A stretch of DNA of 64,000 nt from Micromonospora craniellae (GCF_014764405.1 NZ_CP061725.1:3348001-3412000), one strand, 5' to 3'. Counted from the stretch's first letter, positions 18,170-28,200 are shown. Translations and numbers: made by a program. Notes: generated from the letters alone by a model not told the origin.

Positions 18170-18697
18170 ATAGGCGGACAGGACGAGGGCTGGTCGAAGA
18201 CCGTGCTGACCGACGCGACCTGGCCGATGCAGATCGACGTGCCGCGCGACCAAGCCGGCGCCAGGTCCTCGAGCCGCAGATCTCCGTCGACGGCAGTGGC
18301 GCCTGTTTCGGAACCGGAGAGGTGGTGTGGTCGCCGTATGCGAAAGGTTGACCACGGGGGAGATCTCGGCACACTTCGCGGAGATCCATATGCCTCGGTC
18401 AGCAAGGAGGCAAACTCCCGGGCCCCGAAGAAGGTGATCGAGGAGATGGCCTATTGGTCCCACCGACCTCCCGACGTAATCTTCGCCGCGATCGGTCACC
18501 CCCGACGGGGTGAGAACGTCCTCGGCCTATGGGCCTCCGGCAGTGAAGGGCGCGACTTCTTGATGAGCGTGCCCACCGGCCTGCGCAACTGGAGCGTCAA
18601 GGACGTGTTCATACTCGTTTGCGACGCCCCAAGGGAGGCCGTCCGACGCGGTCGGCCGTCCGAGCCAGTCGTCATCCCTGGACCGATGCTCGAGTAG
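18170..18697 (+). pseudogene. Degenerate IS256-family transposase
   Basis: Pieces of an IS256/Mutator transposase lie in order but in different frames: MQIDVPRDQAG, then LEPQI, then LTTGEISAHFAEIH, then SVSKEANSR with KKVIEEMAYWSHRPPD, then VLGLWASGSEGRDF and WSVKDVFILVCD. At least three frameshifts are needed to join them. The block between RPPD and GHPRRGENVLG has lost the segment that carries a catalytic Asp in intact relatives. The element is dead. It sits between the ATP-grasp gene and the MFS gene. Confidence 0.75.
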
Positions 18698-19919
18698 AGG
18701 CGGGATCGTGCGGGGGGCTGGCGGTGTCAGTGAGGTTGACTTGGGCATCGTCGGACCGCCGGTGACGCAACTCGGCCGGTAGCATCGCTAGTGCGATCAG
18801 CGCGCCGAGCAGGCCCGTCGCGGCGAAGCCCCAGGCTGGTGCGGAGGCATCGATTGCCGCCCCGGCCAGCGGGGTGCCGAGGGCCACTCCCACCACCATC
18901 GCCGAGCCGTGTAGGCCCATCGCCTCACCTCGTACGCTCGCCGGTGCCAGCCGGCTCACCGCGTCGGCAGTAGCGGCGATGGTCGGCGCGGTGAGCGCCC
19001 CGGACGGCAGCAGCACGAGGGCCAGCAGCCACCATTCGCCGCTGCCCAGACCGACTGGAATGGTGACCATTCCGAGTAGTAGGGCAAGGATCAGCGATGG
19101 CACCGGGCGAGATAGCGTGCCGTAGGTGAAGCCGCCGACCAGCGAGTATGAGGCCCAGAGTGCCAGGACCACGCCGGTCCATTCAACCTGACCGGCGTCA
19201 CGCAGCACTGCCACCACCGCTACTTCGGTGCCGGCGATCACCAGCGTGCCGGCCGCACCGCCGGCGAGCAGCCCGATCAACCGTGGGGTCAGCCACTCCT
19301 TGCGGGGCAGCGGCTGCGCCGGCGTCGTCACCTCGTCTTGGGCTCGGGTCGGTGGATTGAGCACCAGCAGGGTGAGTCCGGCCAGCACTATGCCGCCGCC
19401 GACGGCGTACAAGGTCAGGGTGGGCGAGACACTGGTGGAGAGAGCCACCGCCGCCGCCGGTCCGATCATGAAGCTGAGTTCGACCGACATGGAGTCCAGC
19501 GCGTAGGCCTGACGCCGTCGGGTCGGCGGGACAAGTGCGGCGATCGACTGGCGGACCACGGAGAAGACCGGGAGGGTGAGTAACCCACCGACGAGCGCGG
19601 CGCCGAGAAGCACCGGGTAGGGCAGAACCGGCGCCGTGCCCCAGAACAGCGCCGATACCGCTGTGGTCAGCAGCAGCATCGGCCGTAGGCCCCGCCGGTC
19701 GACCAGTCGGCCGAGTAGCGGTGCGCCGAGCGCCGAACCGACCGTCATCGCGGCCCCTACCAGCCCGGCGGCGAAGAATCCGCGACCCAGATCGAGTACG
19801 TACAGCGTCATCGCCACCGCCGTGGCCGCCACCGGGACCCGGGCGAGGATCGCGACCAGCAGCAGGGGTCGTAACCCCGGAAGCGCGAGCGTGTCCCGGT
19901 AGGGCTTCACATTCAACAT
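18672..19919 (-). CDS. MFS transporter, probable product exporter
   Basis: The protein is 415 residues with about 12 hydrophobic segments. The GRLVDRRGLRPML loop after TM2 is the major-facilitator signature. The start is ATG 19919, with GGAAGG about 10 bases upstream; the frame is open to 19979 but without a better site. It is convergent with the P450-NRPS cluster and separated from it only by transposase scars, so it may export that product. A 22-bp inverted repeat 32 bp upstream looks like an operator, but no regulator gene is adjacent. Part of the gene (19377-19465) recurs as a fragment at 20995-21077. Confidence 0.85.
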   Translation of the reverse strand: MLNVKPYRDTLALPGLRPLLLVAILARVPVAATAVAMTLYVLDLGRGFFAAGLVGAAMTVGSALGAPLLGRLVDRRGLRPMLLLTTAVSALFWGTAPVLPYPVLLGAALVGGLLTLPVFSVVRQSIAALVPPTRRRQAYALDSMSVELSFMIGPAAAVALSTSVSPTLTLYAVGGGIVLAGLTLLVLNPPTRAQDEVTTPAQPLPRKEWLTPRLIGLLAGGAAGTLVIAGTEVAVVAVLRDAGQVEWTGVVLALWASYSLVGGFTYGTLSRPVPSLILALLLGMVTIPVGLGSGEWWLLALVLLPSGALTAPTIAATADAVSRLAPASVRGEAMGLHGSAMVVGVALGTPLAGAAIDASAPAWGFAATGLLGALIALAMLPAELRHRRSDDAQVNLTDTASPPHDPASTRASVQG

Positions 19920-19950
19920 GACCCATGCCTTCCACGGTGAGCAGCTAAGA

Positions 19951-19972
19951 CGAATGATTCCTGTGTCATTCG
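19951..19972. promoter_or_regulatory. Inverted repeat, possible operator of the MFS gene
   Basis: CGAATGA, 8-bp spacer, TCATTCG: a perfect 7-bp dyad centred about 42 bp upstream of the MFS start codon. Size and position fit an operator of a TetR- or MarR-like repressor. No such repressor gene is visible in the window. Confidence 0.45.
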
Positions 19973-19989
19973 CAAACATGGCACGAACG

Positions 19990-20754
19990 GAGAAATGTAA
20001 GGACTCGCCCTACGCGACGATCATTCAGTATCGAGGGGTGTGTGCGGCCGGAGTTCCCTGCTGACCAACCAGGATTTCTCCGGTAACGCGTCGAGCGTTA
20101 CTGCGAAGATCACCGGATGTAGGTGATTGAGGGGCGTCTCACTGGACTACGGTCGGCATCGCGAACACCTCTCCCCGGGAGGTGCCGCCCGTACGTTCTC
20201 TATTGACTTCCGAGGCAAGGTGCATGCAGGGCAGAGGGAATGAAAATAGGGTCCAGATTCAAAGCAGGCCCTCAGGTCAGTGGCCGCTCACGTATACGCC
20301 CGGAGCCCCCCATCGTCGTGACACTCGACAAAGGTCGCGCGCCGGGCACGTGGTCGGTAGTAACGGCTTTGGCATGCAGACGACGGTAGGGTCTTCTCGG
20401 TGAATCGGCCAGCCGCCTGTACGTGGCACCCAACAATGCTCAGAGGCCGATGCAGCGCAATGGCCGCCGCTCCCTACGGAAGCTAGAGGCGGAGGCCCCG
20501 GTCCGCTCCAGTGCCACACCGGGGTCCTCAATGAGGACTCTCAGTGAGAGGAGGGCCTCAGTCGGCACTGATTCAGACCTACAGTCTCGTGATGTGCGTC
20601 ACATCCTTGTGGTCCAGGTTCGGCTGTCGATGCTGGCCGCGCTCATTCAGATGAGAGTGGCCGAATCTCGGCTATGCCGTGGTCGGTCAGCGACCGCACA
20701 GACGCGCCAGCCATGCACTGCTCTCATCGGACCCGACAGGGCGATCTTCGCCGG
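19990..20754. other. Intergenic DNA with a palindrome, no supported gene
   Basis: The reading frames here are short and without domains. A perfect 7-bp dyad GTAACGC-gtcga-GCGTTAC sits at 20083-20101; it may be an operator or a short hairpin. Nothing else is recognisable until nuclease-like remnants begin near 20755. Confidence 0.4.
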
Positions 20755-20999
20755 CTGCCCTTCCGCGAGTTCGCGATCAACAGGAATGGTGAGTTGCCCG
20801 CCGCGATCGCCTCCGAACTACCGGGGGAACCTCAGTGGCAGCACTACTGCTGCTTCGGCACAAGCATGCCAATCACATGACTCCGGCCCGAGGCGACCAC
20901 GGGGTGGACATCCAGGTCTGGAACCCGGACGTGTGCGTCTTCTACCAGGTCAAGCGCTACCCACATCCGCTGACCGCCCGACAGGCAACCAAGATCCGG
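20755..20999 (+). pseudogene. Remnant of an Mrr-like (PD-(D/E)xK) nuclease-domain gene
   Basis: Two frames together read FREFAINRNGELPAAIASEL and then RGDHGVDIQVWNPD followed by FYQVKRY. G-x-x-G-V-D-I, then Q-V-K-x-Y, is the metal-binding and catalytic pattern of Mrr-like nucleases. A frameshift near 20850 separates the halves. The C-terminus is cut off where the MFS-derived fragment begins. Confidence 0.4.
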
Positions 21000-21077
21000 C
21001 CAGTACTATGCCGCCGCCGACGGCGTACATGGTCAGGGTGGGCGAGACACTGGTGGAGAGGGCCGCCGCCGGTCCGA
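20995..21077. repeat. Fragment duplicated from the MFS transporter gene (partner 19377-19465)
   Basis: This 83-bp stretch matches 19377-19465 in the same orientation. Differences are about three substitutions (such as C to T in CACTATGCC and A to T in TACAAGG) and a 6-bp deletion near the right end. It lies exactly at the junction of the nuclease remnant and the recD2 remnant, so it marks a recombination or insertion scar. Confidence 0.85.
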
Positions 21078-21530
21078 GTGTTGGAGGCGGTGCTGGAGCG
21101 GCTGACCTACGTCAACGACGAGACCGGCTACACCGTCGCTCGCGTCGCCACCGACCGTGGCGGTGACCTGTCGACGGTGGTCGGCGCGTTGTTGGGGGCG
21201 CAGCCCGGGGAGAGTCTGCGGCTACACGGTCGCTGGTCTTCGCATCCGAAGTACGGCCGGCAGTTCGAGGTCGACTCCTACACCACCGTCTTGCCGGCCA
21301 CGATCCAGGGCATCCAGCGCTACCTCGGCTCCGGGCTGGTGAAGGGAATCGGACCGGTCTTCGCCGAACGGATCGTCGCGCACTTCGGTCTGGACACCCT
21401 GCGAGTCATCGAAGAGGAGCCGGCGCGGCTGGTGGAGGTGCCGGGGCTGGGCCCGAAACGCACCGCGAAGATCACCGCGGCGTGGCAGGCGACCCGCAGC
21501 CGGTTCGGCCCCGTCGGCGCTGAACCCTCG
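21078..21530 (+). pseudogene. N-terminal fragment of a RecD2-like helicase gene
   Basis: The frame encodes LEAVLERLTYVNDETGYTVA, TVVGALLGAQPGESLRL, the OB-fold-like GRWSSHPKYGRQFEV, TVLPATIQGIQRYLGSG and helix-hairpin-helix motifs GIGPVFAERI and VPGLGPKRTAKI. These are the first 150 or so residues of RecD2/exodeoxyribonuclease V alpha-like proteins. Similarity ends abruptly after KITAAWQ, and the helicase motor is absent. A continuous frame (20835-21629) fuses the nuclease piece, the MFS scar and this fragment, but it is an accident of three remnants. Confidence 0.8.
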
Positions 21531-21814
21531 ATTGACCAGGTCTGGTGCCAACTGTGTTGTAGATCCTGGCGGATGGAGCCGCTGCACCAGCCTCGACGTA
21601 GGAACAGGCGGGCGTGTCGTGGTCACTAGGCGTTTTCGCGGCTTTCACCAGACCGTAGGGCCCTGACCTGCACCTTCATGCCACGGCCCCGGTTATTTCG
21701 CACTGAGCTGCAGTGCGCGGGTCATTCGCACGCGCTGGTCCATCGCCGGAAGCTGAAGTTCGCCTCACCAATGTCGGACACGGACTCCGTCTTGCCTTCG
21801 ATCCGATGTGTAGC

Positions 21815-21833
21815 TTAGGTTAGGCTCACCTAA
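21815..21833. promoter_or_regulatory. Iron box (IdeR/DmdR-type operator) of the NRPS operon
   Basis: TTAGGTTAGGCTCACCTAA matches the 19-bp actinobacterial iron box TTAGGTTAGSCTAACCTAA at all but one position. It ends 7 bp before the ATG of the decayed binding-protein gene, so the promoter lies within or just before it. With iron bound, IdeR/DmdR would repress the whole rightward operon. Confidence 0.9.
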
Positions 21834-21840
21834 GCCGACC

Positions 21841-22844
21841 ATGAGGTGCTCGATGTCCATTTCCCCTCCGTCCGTCCGTCACGCCGTCGCGGCAGGCGTG
21901 GCCCTGGTGGCCGGATGCGGCAGCGAGTCTGGCGACCAGGGCCAAAGCACGTCGTCCGCGTCGACTGCGGCCGGCTTTCGCGTGACACTCACTCACAAGG
22001 TCGGCAGGGCCGAGGTCGAGGTGCCCCCGCAGGGGGTGGTGGCGCTTCTCGATGCCGACCTGGACGCCCTGCTGCTGCTTGGCGTGCAACCCGTTGGCTC
22101 TTCTGAGTCGTCCGTCGAGGGTGGCGTCACCGGTTGGGCCTGGCCGCTGCGCGTGAGCAAGCCCGAGGTGCTCGTCACGGGGGACACCGGCTTCGGCGCC
22201 GAGAAGATTGCCGCGCTCGCCCCCGACCTGATCCTGACCGGTGACTATTGCTTCGACGACGAGTACGCGAAGCTCAGCAAGGTCGCGCCGACCATGGGGT
22301 ACGAGACCACCGGCGCCTTCGAGGATGCCTCGCAGGGTGCCCTGCGACAGGTCGCCAAGGCGGTCGGCCGCACCGTGAGGGCCGAGCTGGTTCATCACCG
22401 AGGTCGAGGGCAGGATCGGCAAAGGCCAAGACCGACCTTCCGGCACTGGCCGGCAAGGAGTTCACACTCAGCCGGATGTGGGAGGCCGGCCCGATCAGGC
22501 GCGCTGCGCTCCGACAAGGACGCCAGCGAGAAGATCCTCAACGACTTCGGCCTGAAGCTGGCACCAGAGGTGGCCGCGATCCCCGGCGACGAGTTCGCCG
22601 TGCAGCTCAGCCTCGAGAAGGTCACCGTGCTCGACGCGGACGTCACGCCCGTCTACCACGCCGACAAGACGCTGCAGCCCACGCTCGAGGGAAACACTTC
22701 TTCTAGAACCTCGTGCCGGTCAGGAGCAAGTCCCTTGTGGCCCTGATTGATCCGCAGTTCTCGGCTTTGCGCACCCCGACACCGCTGTCGGTGCAGTACA
22801 TCATCGCCAACGTCCTCCCGGACGTCGCGACCGCTGTTTCGTAA
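21841..22844 (+). pseudogene. Decayed iron-siderophore ABC binding protein (FecB/FepB type)
   Basis: The first 180 or so codons are open. They encode a lipoprotein signal (lipobox VAGC), a binding-protein segment VALLDADLDALLLLGVQPVG and APDLILTGDYCFDDEYAKL. From 22391 the homologous sequence jumps frames: FITEVEGRIGK in +1, KAKTDLPALAGKEFTLSRMW in +2, then SDKDASEKILNDFG back in frame 0. The tail LVPVRSKSLVALIDPQFSAL is in a third frame, after an in-frame TAG. Several indels plus a nonsense codon make sequencing error an unlikely sole explanation. An intact binding protein of another subtype is present at 59605-60693. The iron box and promoter now mainly serve the downstream genes. Confidence 0.85.
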
Positions 22845-22855
22845 GGAGAGGGAAC

Positions 22856-23104
22856 ATGCCTCAGAACCCGTTCGACGACGACACTGGCACCTTCTTCGCC
22901 CTCGTCAACCACGAGGAGCAGTACTCCCTCTGGCCCACCTTCAAGCCTGTGCCCAGCGGCTGGACGATCGTGTTCGGCGGGCCCGGCGGCGCTCCCCGAA
23001 AGGAGGTCCTCGACTGGATCGACAAGACCTGGACCGACCTGCGGCCCAAGTCGCTCCGTGACTTCATCGCGGAGCAAGAGGCCCTGACCACCTCCGGCAA
23101 CTGA
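22856..23104 (+). CDS. MbtH-like protein, NRPS adenylation-domain partner
   Basis: The protein is 82 residues and has the family signature N-x-E-x-Q-x-S-L-W-P as NHEEQYSLWP, plus the conserved tryptophans in GWTIVF and WTDLRPKSLR. MbtH-like proteins bind adenylation domains and are needed for their folding or activity. In this operon the likely partners are the adenylation domains of the two NRPSs. ATG 22856 has AAGGAGAGG just upstream, and the gene starts 12 bp after the end of the decayed binding-protein gene. Confidence 0.95.
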   Translation: MPQNPFDDDTGTFFALVNHEEQYSLWPTFKPVPSGWTIVFGGPGGAPRKEVLDWIDKTWTDLRPKSLRDFIAEQEALTTSGN

Positions 23105-23144
23105 CCAGTTCCCCCCCTTCTGCTTCGACCTCAAGGAGAGCAGC

Positions 23145-23558
23145 GTGCTACGAACCGTCCTCGGCGGAAAGATTCACCGTGCCACGGTCACGCAGGCCGA
23201 TTTGCATTACGTGGGCTCCATCACCATCGATGAGGATCTGGTGCGGGCCGCGGGTCTGGTCGAAGGGGAAAAAGTCCAGGTCGTCGACATCACGAACGGC
23301 GCCCGCATCGAGACGTACGTGATCACCGGCGCCGCCGGCGGAGGACAGATCTGCATCAACGGTGCCGCCGCGCATCTGGTGCGGCCGGGCGACCTGGTGA
23401 TCATCATGTCTTACCTGCTGGCAGAGGACGCCGCATTGATCACGTACGAGCCGCAGGTGGTGCACGTCGACGCCGACAACCGCATCGTCAAGCTGGGACA
23501 CGACCCGGCCGAGCCCGTGCCGGGCGCGGTCGACCAGTTCTCGTCCAGGCAGCTCTAG
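23145..23558 (+). CDS. panD: Aspartate 1-decarboxylase
   Basis: The protein is 137 residues, typical for PanD. It contains the self-processing site Tyr-Val-Gly24-Ser25, where Ser25 becomes the catalytic pyruvoyl group, as well as KIHRATVT and GAAAHLVRPGD. It converts L-aspartate to beta-alanine. panD normally serves pantothenate synthesis. Here it lies inside an iron-regulated NRPS operon, directly before three adenylation domains predicted to use beta-alanine, so it is probably a dedicated precursor enzyme. The start is GTG 23145 after AAGGAGAG. Its stop TAG is immediately followed by the ATG of the AMP ligase, implying coupled translation. Confidence 0.95.
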   Translation: MLRTVLGGKIHRATVTQADLHYVGSITIDEDLVRAAGLVEGEKVQVVDITNGARIETYVITGAAGGGQICINGAAAHLVRPGDLVIIMSYLLAEDAALITYEPQVVHVDADNRIVKLGHDPAEPVPGAVDQFSSRQL

Positions 23559-25184
23559 ATGGCTGCTCTCGAGCCGCTCGTCACCGATGGTTTCGTGCCC
23601 TACCCGGAGGACATCGCCGCTCGCTACCGAGCCGAGGGCTGGTGGACAGATGAGACGATGCCGGAGCCGTTGTTCGCCACGGTCGCCCGGGTCCCGGGCA
23701 AGATCGCGATCATCTCGGGCGACACGGTGCTCACCTACGCCGAGCTGGGCGACCGCATCCTGCAGCTCGCCGCAGGCCTGCGGCACCTCGGAGTCAGCCG
23801 CGGCGACCGGGTGGTGGTCCATCTGCCGAACATTCCCGAGTTCATTGCTTTCGTGTACGCCTTCTGGCAGATCGGCGCCATCCCGGTGTTCGCGCCGGTG
23901 GCCCACCGGCGTACGGAGATTGAGCACTTCGTCCAGGTCACCGAGGCCCGGGTCTACGTCACCGTCGCCAAGCACGACGGCGCCGACCTGGCCACGCTGG
24001 CGGCCGAGCTGAAGGCGGCCTGGCCCAGCCTGGAGCACACCGTCGTGCTGGACGAGGCCGGTGGTGGCGCCGACCTGGATCGCCTGCTGGAGCACGATCC
24101 GCTGCCGCACGAGCGGCGGACCCTGCCGGCCGACGTCGCCCTGCTGCAGATGTCGGGCGGCACCACCGGACGGCCCAAGCTCATCCCACACACCAGCGAG
24201 ACGTACCTGCACTCGGTGCGGCAGAGCATCCCGATCTGCGGCATCACGGAGAACTCGGTGCAGCTGACCGCGGTGCCGATCTGCCACAGCATGTCGGTGC
24301 GGTCCCCAGGTTTCCTGGGCGTTCTTAGCGTCGGCGGAACCGTGGTGCTGGCCCCGAACGGCAGCCCCGACGTCGTGTTCCCGCTCATCGAACGGCACGG
24401 GATCACCCAGTCGTCGATCGTGCCGCCGCTCCTGCTGGCCTGGCTGAACTCGTCGCTCAAGCAGCAGTACGACCTGTCCAGCCTGGAGAGCCTGCACGTC
24501 GGCGGCGCACGGCTCAGCGTCGAGGCGGCCCGCCGGGTGAAGCCCGAGCTCGACGTCATCCTTCAACAGGGCTTCGGGATGGCCGAGGGCCTGGTCAACT
24601 ACAACAGGTTCGACGTCGATGAAGAGACGAGCCTGCGCTGCCAGGGCCGTCCCATCTCGCCCGGCGACGAACTGCTCCTCCTGGACGACGCCGGCGATCC
24701 GGTGCCTCCCGGTGCGCCGGGGCACCTGCTGACCCGCGGGCCTACCACGATCCGGGGCTACTACCGCGATCCCGAGGAGAACGCCCGCAGCTTCACCGCG
24801 GACGGCTTTTACCGCACCGGCGACATCATCGAACGGTACGAAAACGGCTACCTGGCCGTCGTCGGACGCTCGAAGGACCAGATCAACCGGGGCGGCGAGA
24901 AGGTCGCGCCGGAAGAGGTGGAAAACCTGATCCTGGCGCACGGGAGCGTGCACGACGTGTCCGTCATCGGCATCCCCGACCAGATCCTCGGCGAACGGGT
25001 CAAGGCGTTCGTGGTCCTGCGGGCCGGCGCCGACCCGGCCACGCTGAAGCTGAGCTCCATCCGCGCGTTCCTCCGGGAGCGCGGCCTCGCCTCCTACAAG
25101 CTGCCCGACGCCCTGGAGGTGGTCGCAGAGTTCCCGCAGACGGCGGTCGGCAAGGTCAGCAAACGGCGGCAGCGGAGTCAGTAG
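23559..25184 (+). CDS. Aryl-acid AMP ligase, EntE/DhbE type with altered pocket
   Basis: The protein is 541 residues with the stand-alone aryl-acid adenylase layout: MSGGTTGRPK (A3), FGMAEGLVNY (A5), FYRTGD, INRGGEKVAPEEVEN and GKVSKRR near the end with the final lysine. It activates an aromatic acid and loads it on an aryl carrier protein, presumably the one at 51921. The pocket motif reads H243-S244-M245-S246-V247-R248-S249, where DhbE has H234-N235-Y236 and S240. The Asn that contacts the 2-hydroxyl of 2,3-dihydroxybenzoate is Ser here, while the Ser linked to dihydroxy substrates is kept. This suggests a substrate other than 2,3-dihydroxybenzoate, possibly 3,4-dihydroxybenzoate given the dehydroshikimate dehydratase at 61583. 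Substrate assignment is inference. Confidence 0.9.
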   Translation: MAALEPLVTDGFVPYPEDIAARYRAEGWWTDETMPEPLFATVARVPGKIAIISGDTVLTYAELGDRILQLAAGLRHLGVSRGDRVVVHLPNIPEFIAFVYAFWQIGAIPVFAPVAHRRTEIEHFVQVTEARVYVTVAKHDGADLATLAAELKAAWPSLEHTVVLDEAGGGADLDRLLEHDPLPHERRTLPADVALLQMSGGTTGRPKLIPHTSETYLHSVRQSIPICGITENSVQLTAVPICHSMSVRSPGFLGVLSVGGTVVLAPNGSPDVVFPLIERHGITQSSIVPPLLLAWLNSSLKQQYDLSSLESLHVGGARLSVEAARRVKPELDVILQQGFGMAEGLVNYNRFDVDEETSLRCQGRPISPGDELLLLDDAGDPVPPGAPGHLLTRGPTTIRGYYRDPEENARSFTADGFYRTGDIIERYENGYLAVVGRSKDQINRGGEKVAPEEVENLILAHGSVHDVSVIGIPDQILGERVKAFVVLRAGADPATLKLSSIRAFLRERGLASYKLPDALEVVAEFPQTAVGKVSKRRQRSQ

Positions 25185-25258
25185 GAGTGGTCCGCCCGCG
25201 GCGTCAGCGTTGCCCGTCCGCAGGCGGATCTCCCATTCTCGAGAGGACCGAACTTCCG

Positions 25259-28200
25259 GTGAGCACTGACGCGCGGGTGGCGCTGTCAACCAGTCAGCGT
25301 GGCATCTGGGCCGCACAGAAGCTGTTCGCCGAACCTGGCGCGTTCCGCGCGGGCGAGATCACCTGGCTGCCGGGCGCGATCGACACCGCCGCGTTGGCCG
25401 CCGCGGTGAGCCGAGCCTTCGCGGAGGCCGACGCGCTACGCGTGCGCTTCCACGACGACGAGGGCACGCCGTTCCAGGTGGTCGACGCGTCGCGGAGCCT
25501 CGAGACGGCCGTCGTGGACGAGCCGCACAGCGACAGGGCGATCCGGGACCTGATGCGCGCCACGTTCTCCGCACCGATGATAGCCCCGGAGCTGTCGACG
25601 ACCTCCGTGTTGATAAGGCGTACCGACGGGAATTGGGCCTGGTTCTTCGCGGCCGACAACATCCTCCTGGACGGATACAGCGTCACCCTCTTCATCCGGC
25701 GCGTGGCCGAGATCTACACGGCTGCTGTCCGCGGCGAACCCGTGTCGGACGCCTGGTTCGGGCGGCTCGCGGACGCCACGGCCGATCCTGTCGCGCCCCC
25801 GGAAGCAATGGATTTCTGGCGAGCATTGCTGGATGTGGACTCGGAGCAGGCGCCGGGGACGGTCGCCGACCTCTTCTCGTTCTCCTACCGGCCGGTCAGG
25901 GTGGCGCTGCCCGACGGTGGATATGAACGGCTTCGGGCGTACGCGCGGGGGATCCGGGCGAACTGGACGGACCTGCTCGTCGCGTACTGGGGACTCTACA
26001 ACTCCCTCGCCGGCCGGCGGGACGAGATCGCGGTGCGGGTGCCCTTCATGATGCGGGACGGCCGTGCCCTCCTGCGCACGCCGAGCGCACTGTCCCGCGT
26101 GCTGCCGGTCGTGGCCACGATCGGCCCGCGCGACACCCTCGCCGAAACGGTCAAGGCCGTAGGGCGGCAGTCGCAGCAGGCGCGGGCACACTCCGCAGTG
26201 GAGGACCACCAGATCACCCGGTGCTGGCCGGGAAACGATTTCTCATACTTCACGCTGCCGTCCATCAACATCAAGATCTTCGACTACACCGCGCGGTTCG
26301 ACCAGGTCGTCGGCACGGTGGAGACGCTCAACCCCGGCCAGATCGGAAAGCTGGACCTGTCGGTCTACAGCGATCCCGCCGACGGGCTGCGGCTCGAACT
26401 GGCCGGCCACGAGTCGGTCATCGGGCAGGCCGAGGTGCAGCGGCACGCCGCTGCCTTCGCCCGATTCCTCACAAGGGCGCTCGAATCCGCGCCGGACGTA
26501 ACCCTGCACGAGCTCGCCGAGGCCGCCTTTCCCGCCTCCGCAGCCGTGGACGCCGCCGAAAGGGCAGCCCTGGCGGACGGGTCGCCCTCCCCATCCGCGA
26601 ACGGCTCGACGCTCATAGCCGCGAACCGGCCCGGTGGCTTGGTGGACGGGTTGCTGCGCGGAGCAACTCCCGGAGCGACGGCGGTGGTCGCCGACGGGGA
26701 AAGGTTGTCCTTCGCACAGCTCGACGCCCGGGCGGACGCATTCGCTCGCGTCCTGGCGGATGCGGGAGTGCGGGCCGGGAATCGGGTGGCGGTGACGCTG
26801 CCGCGGTCGGTGGAACGGGTCGTCGCGATCGTCGGTGTGCTCCGGGCTGGCGGGGTGTGCGTGCCCGTCGACCCTAACTATCCGGCCCGCCGTCAGCAGT
26901 GGATTCTCGAGGATTCCGGTGCGGTGGCGGTGGTCGGCCCCTCGGGTGTGGAGGCGACCGGCCTTCGTTCCGGGCCGGCGGACGGTGCGGCGTTCGTCAT
27001 TTTCACGTCGGGCACCAGCGGGCGGCCGAAAGGTGTGGTGCTGTCGCATCGGGCGGTGGCGAACCGGCTCGTGTGGGGCGCTGCGACGCTCGAACTCGGT
27101 CCCGGAGCCGTGGCTCTGGCCAAGAGCAGCGTCGGATTTGTGGACGCTATGACCGAGCTGCTCGTGCCCCTGGCCGCGGGCGCGACTGTTGTGGTTCTCG
27201 ACGACGAGGCGGCCGGTGATCCACTGGCGCTGGCGGATGCTGTGCGTCGTCATGGGGTGACGCACCTGCTGACGGTGCCGGGGCTGGCCGACGTGCTGGC
27301 CCGGGCCGGCGGCGGGCCCAGGCCTGATGCCACCGCCCGGGTTCCTGGTGCGATGGGGTCGTTGCGGTCGTGGGTCTGTTCCGGTGAGGTGTTGGCGCCG
27401 GCCACGGTGGAGGCGATGCGGGTGGCGGCGCCTGATGCGGTGCTGCGCAACTTTTACGGCTCGACCGAGGTCACCGGCGACGCCACCGCGGGTGTGGGCG
27501 CCGGCATCGGTCGTGCGGTGCCCGGTACCCGCGTGCGTGTGCTCGACACGTGGCTGCGGCCGGTCGAGCCTGGTGTCGTCGGCGAGCTGTACGTCGGCGG
27601 GATTCAGCTGGCCGAGGCGTATGCGGGTCGTGGCGCTCTGACGGCGGAGCGGTTCGTCGCCGGCGACGACGGCGATCGGTGGTACCGGACGGGCGACCTG
27701 GTCCGGTCCGACCCGCAGGGCTCCTTGGAGTTCGTGGGCCGCGCGGACGACCAGGTGAAGATCCGAGGGTTCCGGATCGAGTTGGAAGAGGTCCGGAACT
27801 GCATCGAGCGGCACCCGGCGGTGACCGGCGCGGCGGTGGTGGCACTCGACCATCCGGGAGGGGGCAAGTATCTGGCTGCCTATGTCACCGGGGAAGCCGG
27901 CGAGCTCGCTGCGCACGTCGCCGCGTCCCTGCCGGATTACATGGTCCCGGCCAGCTTCACGGTGCTAGACGCGTTTCCGCGTACGCCGAACGGGAAGCTG
28001 GACCGGCGCGCCTTGCCCGCGCCCGATCTGGGCAGCGCGGGTGGACGTGCGCCGGAGACCGAGACCGAGCGGGCGCTGGCCGGGATCTTCCGCGACGTGT
28101 TGCACCTCGACGTCGAGGTCTCGGCGGATGACGACTTCTTCCGGCTCGGTGGCGACTCGCTGCTGGCCACGCGGGTGATCGCGCGGCTCGGGTCCGGGCT

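Noticed and set aside
20835..21629. Continuous 264-codon frame that could be called one protein
   Set aside because: It joins a nuclease fragment, an out-of-frame piece of an MFS gene and the N-terminus of RecD2, so it is a chance fusion of remnants.
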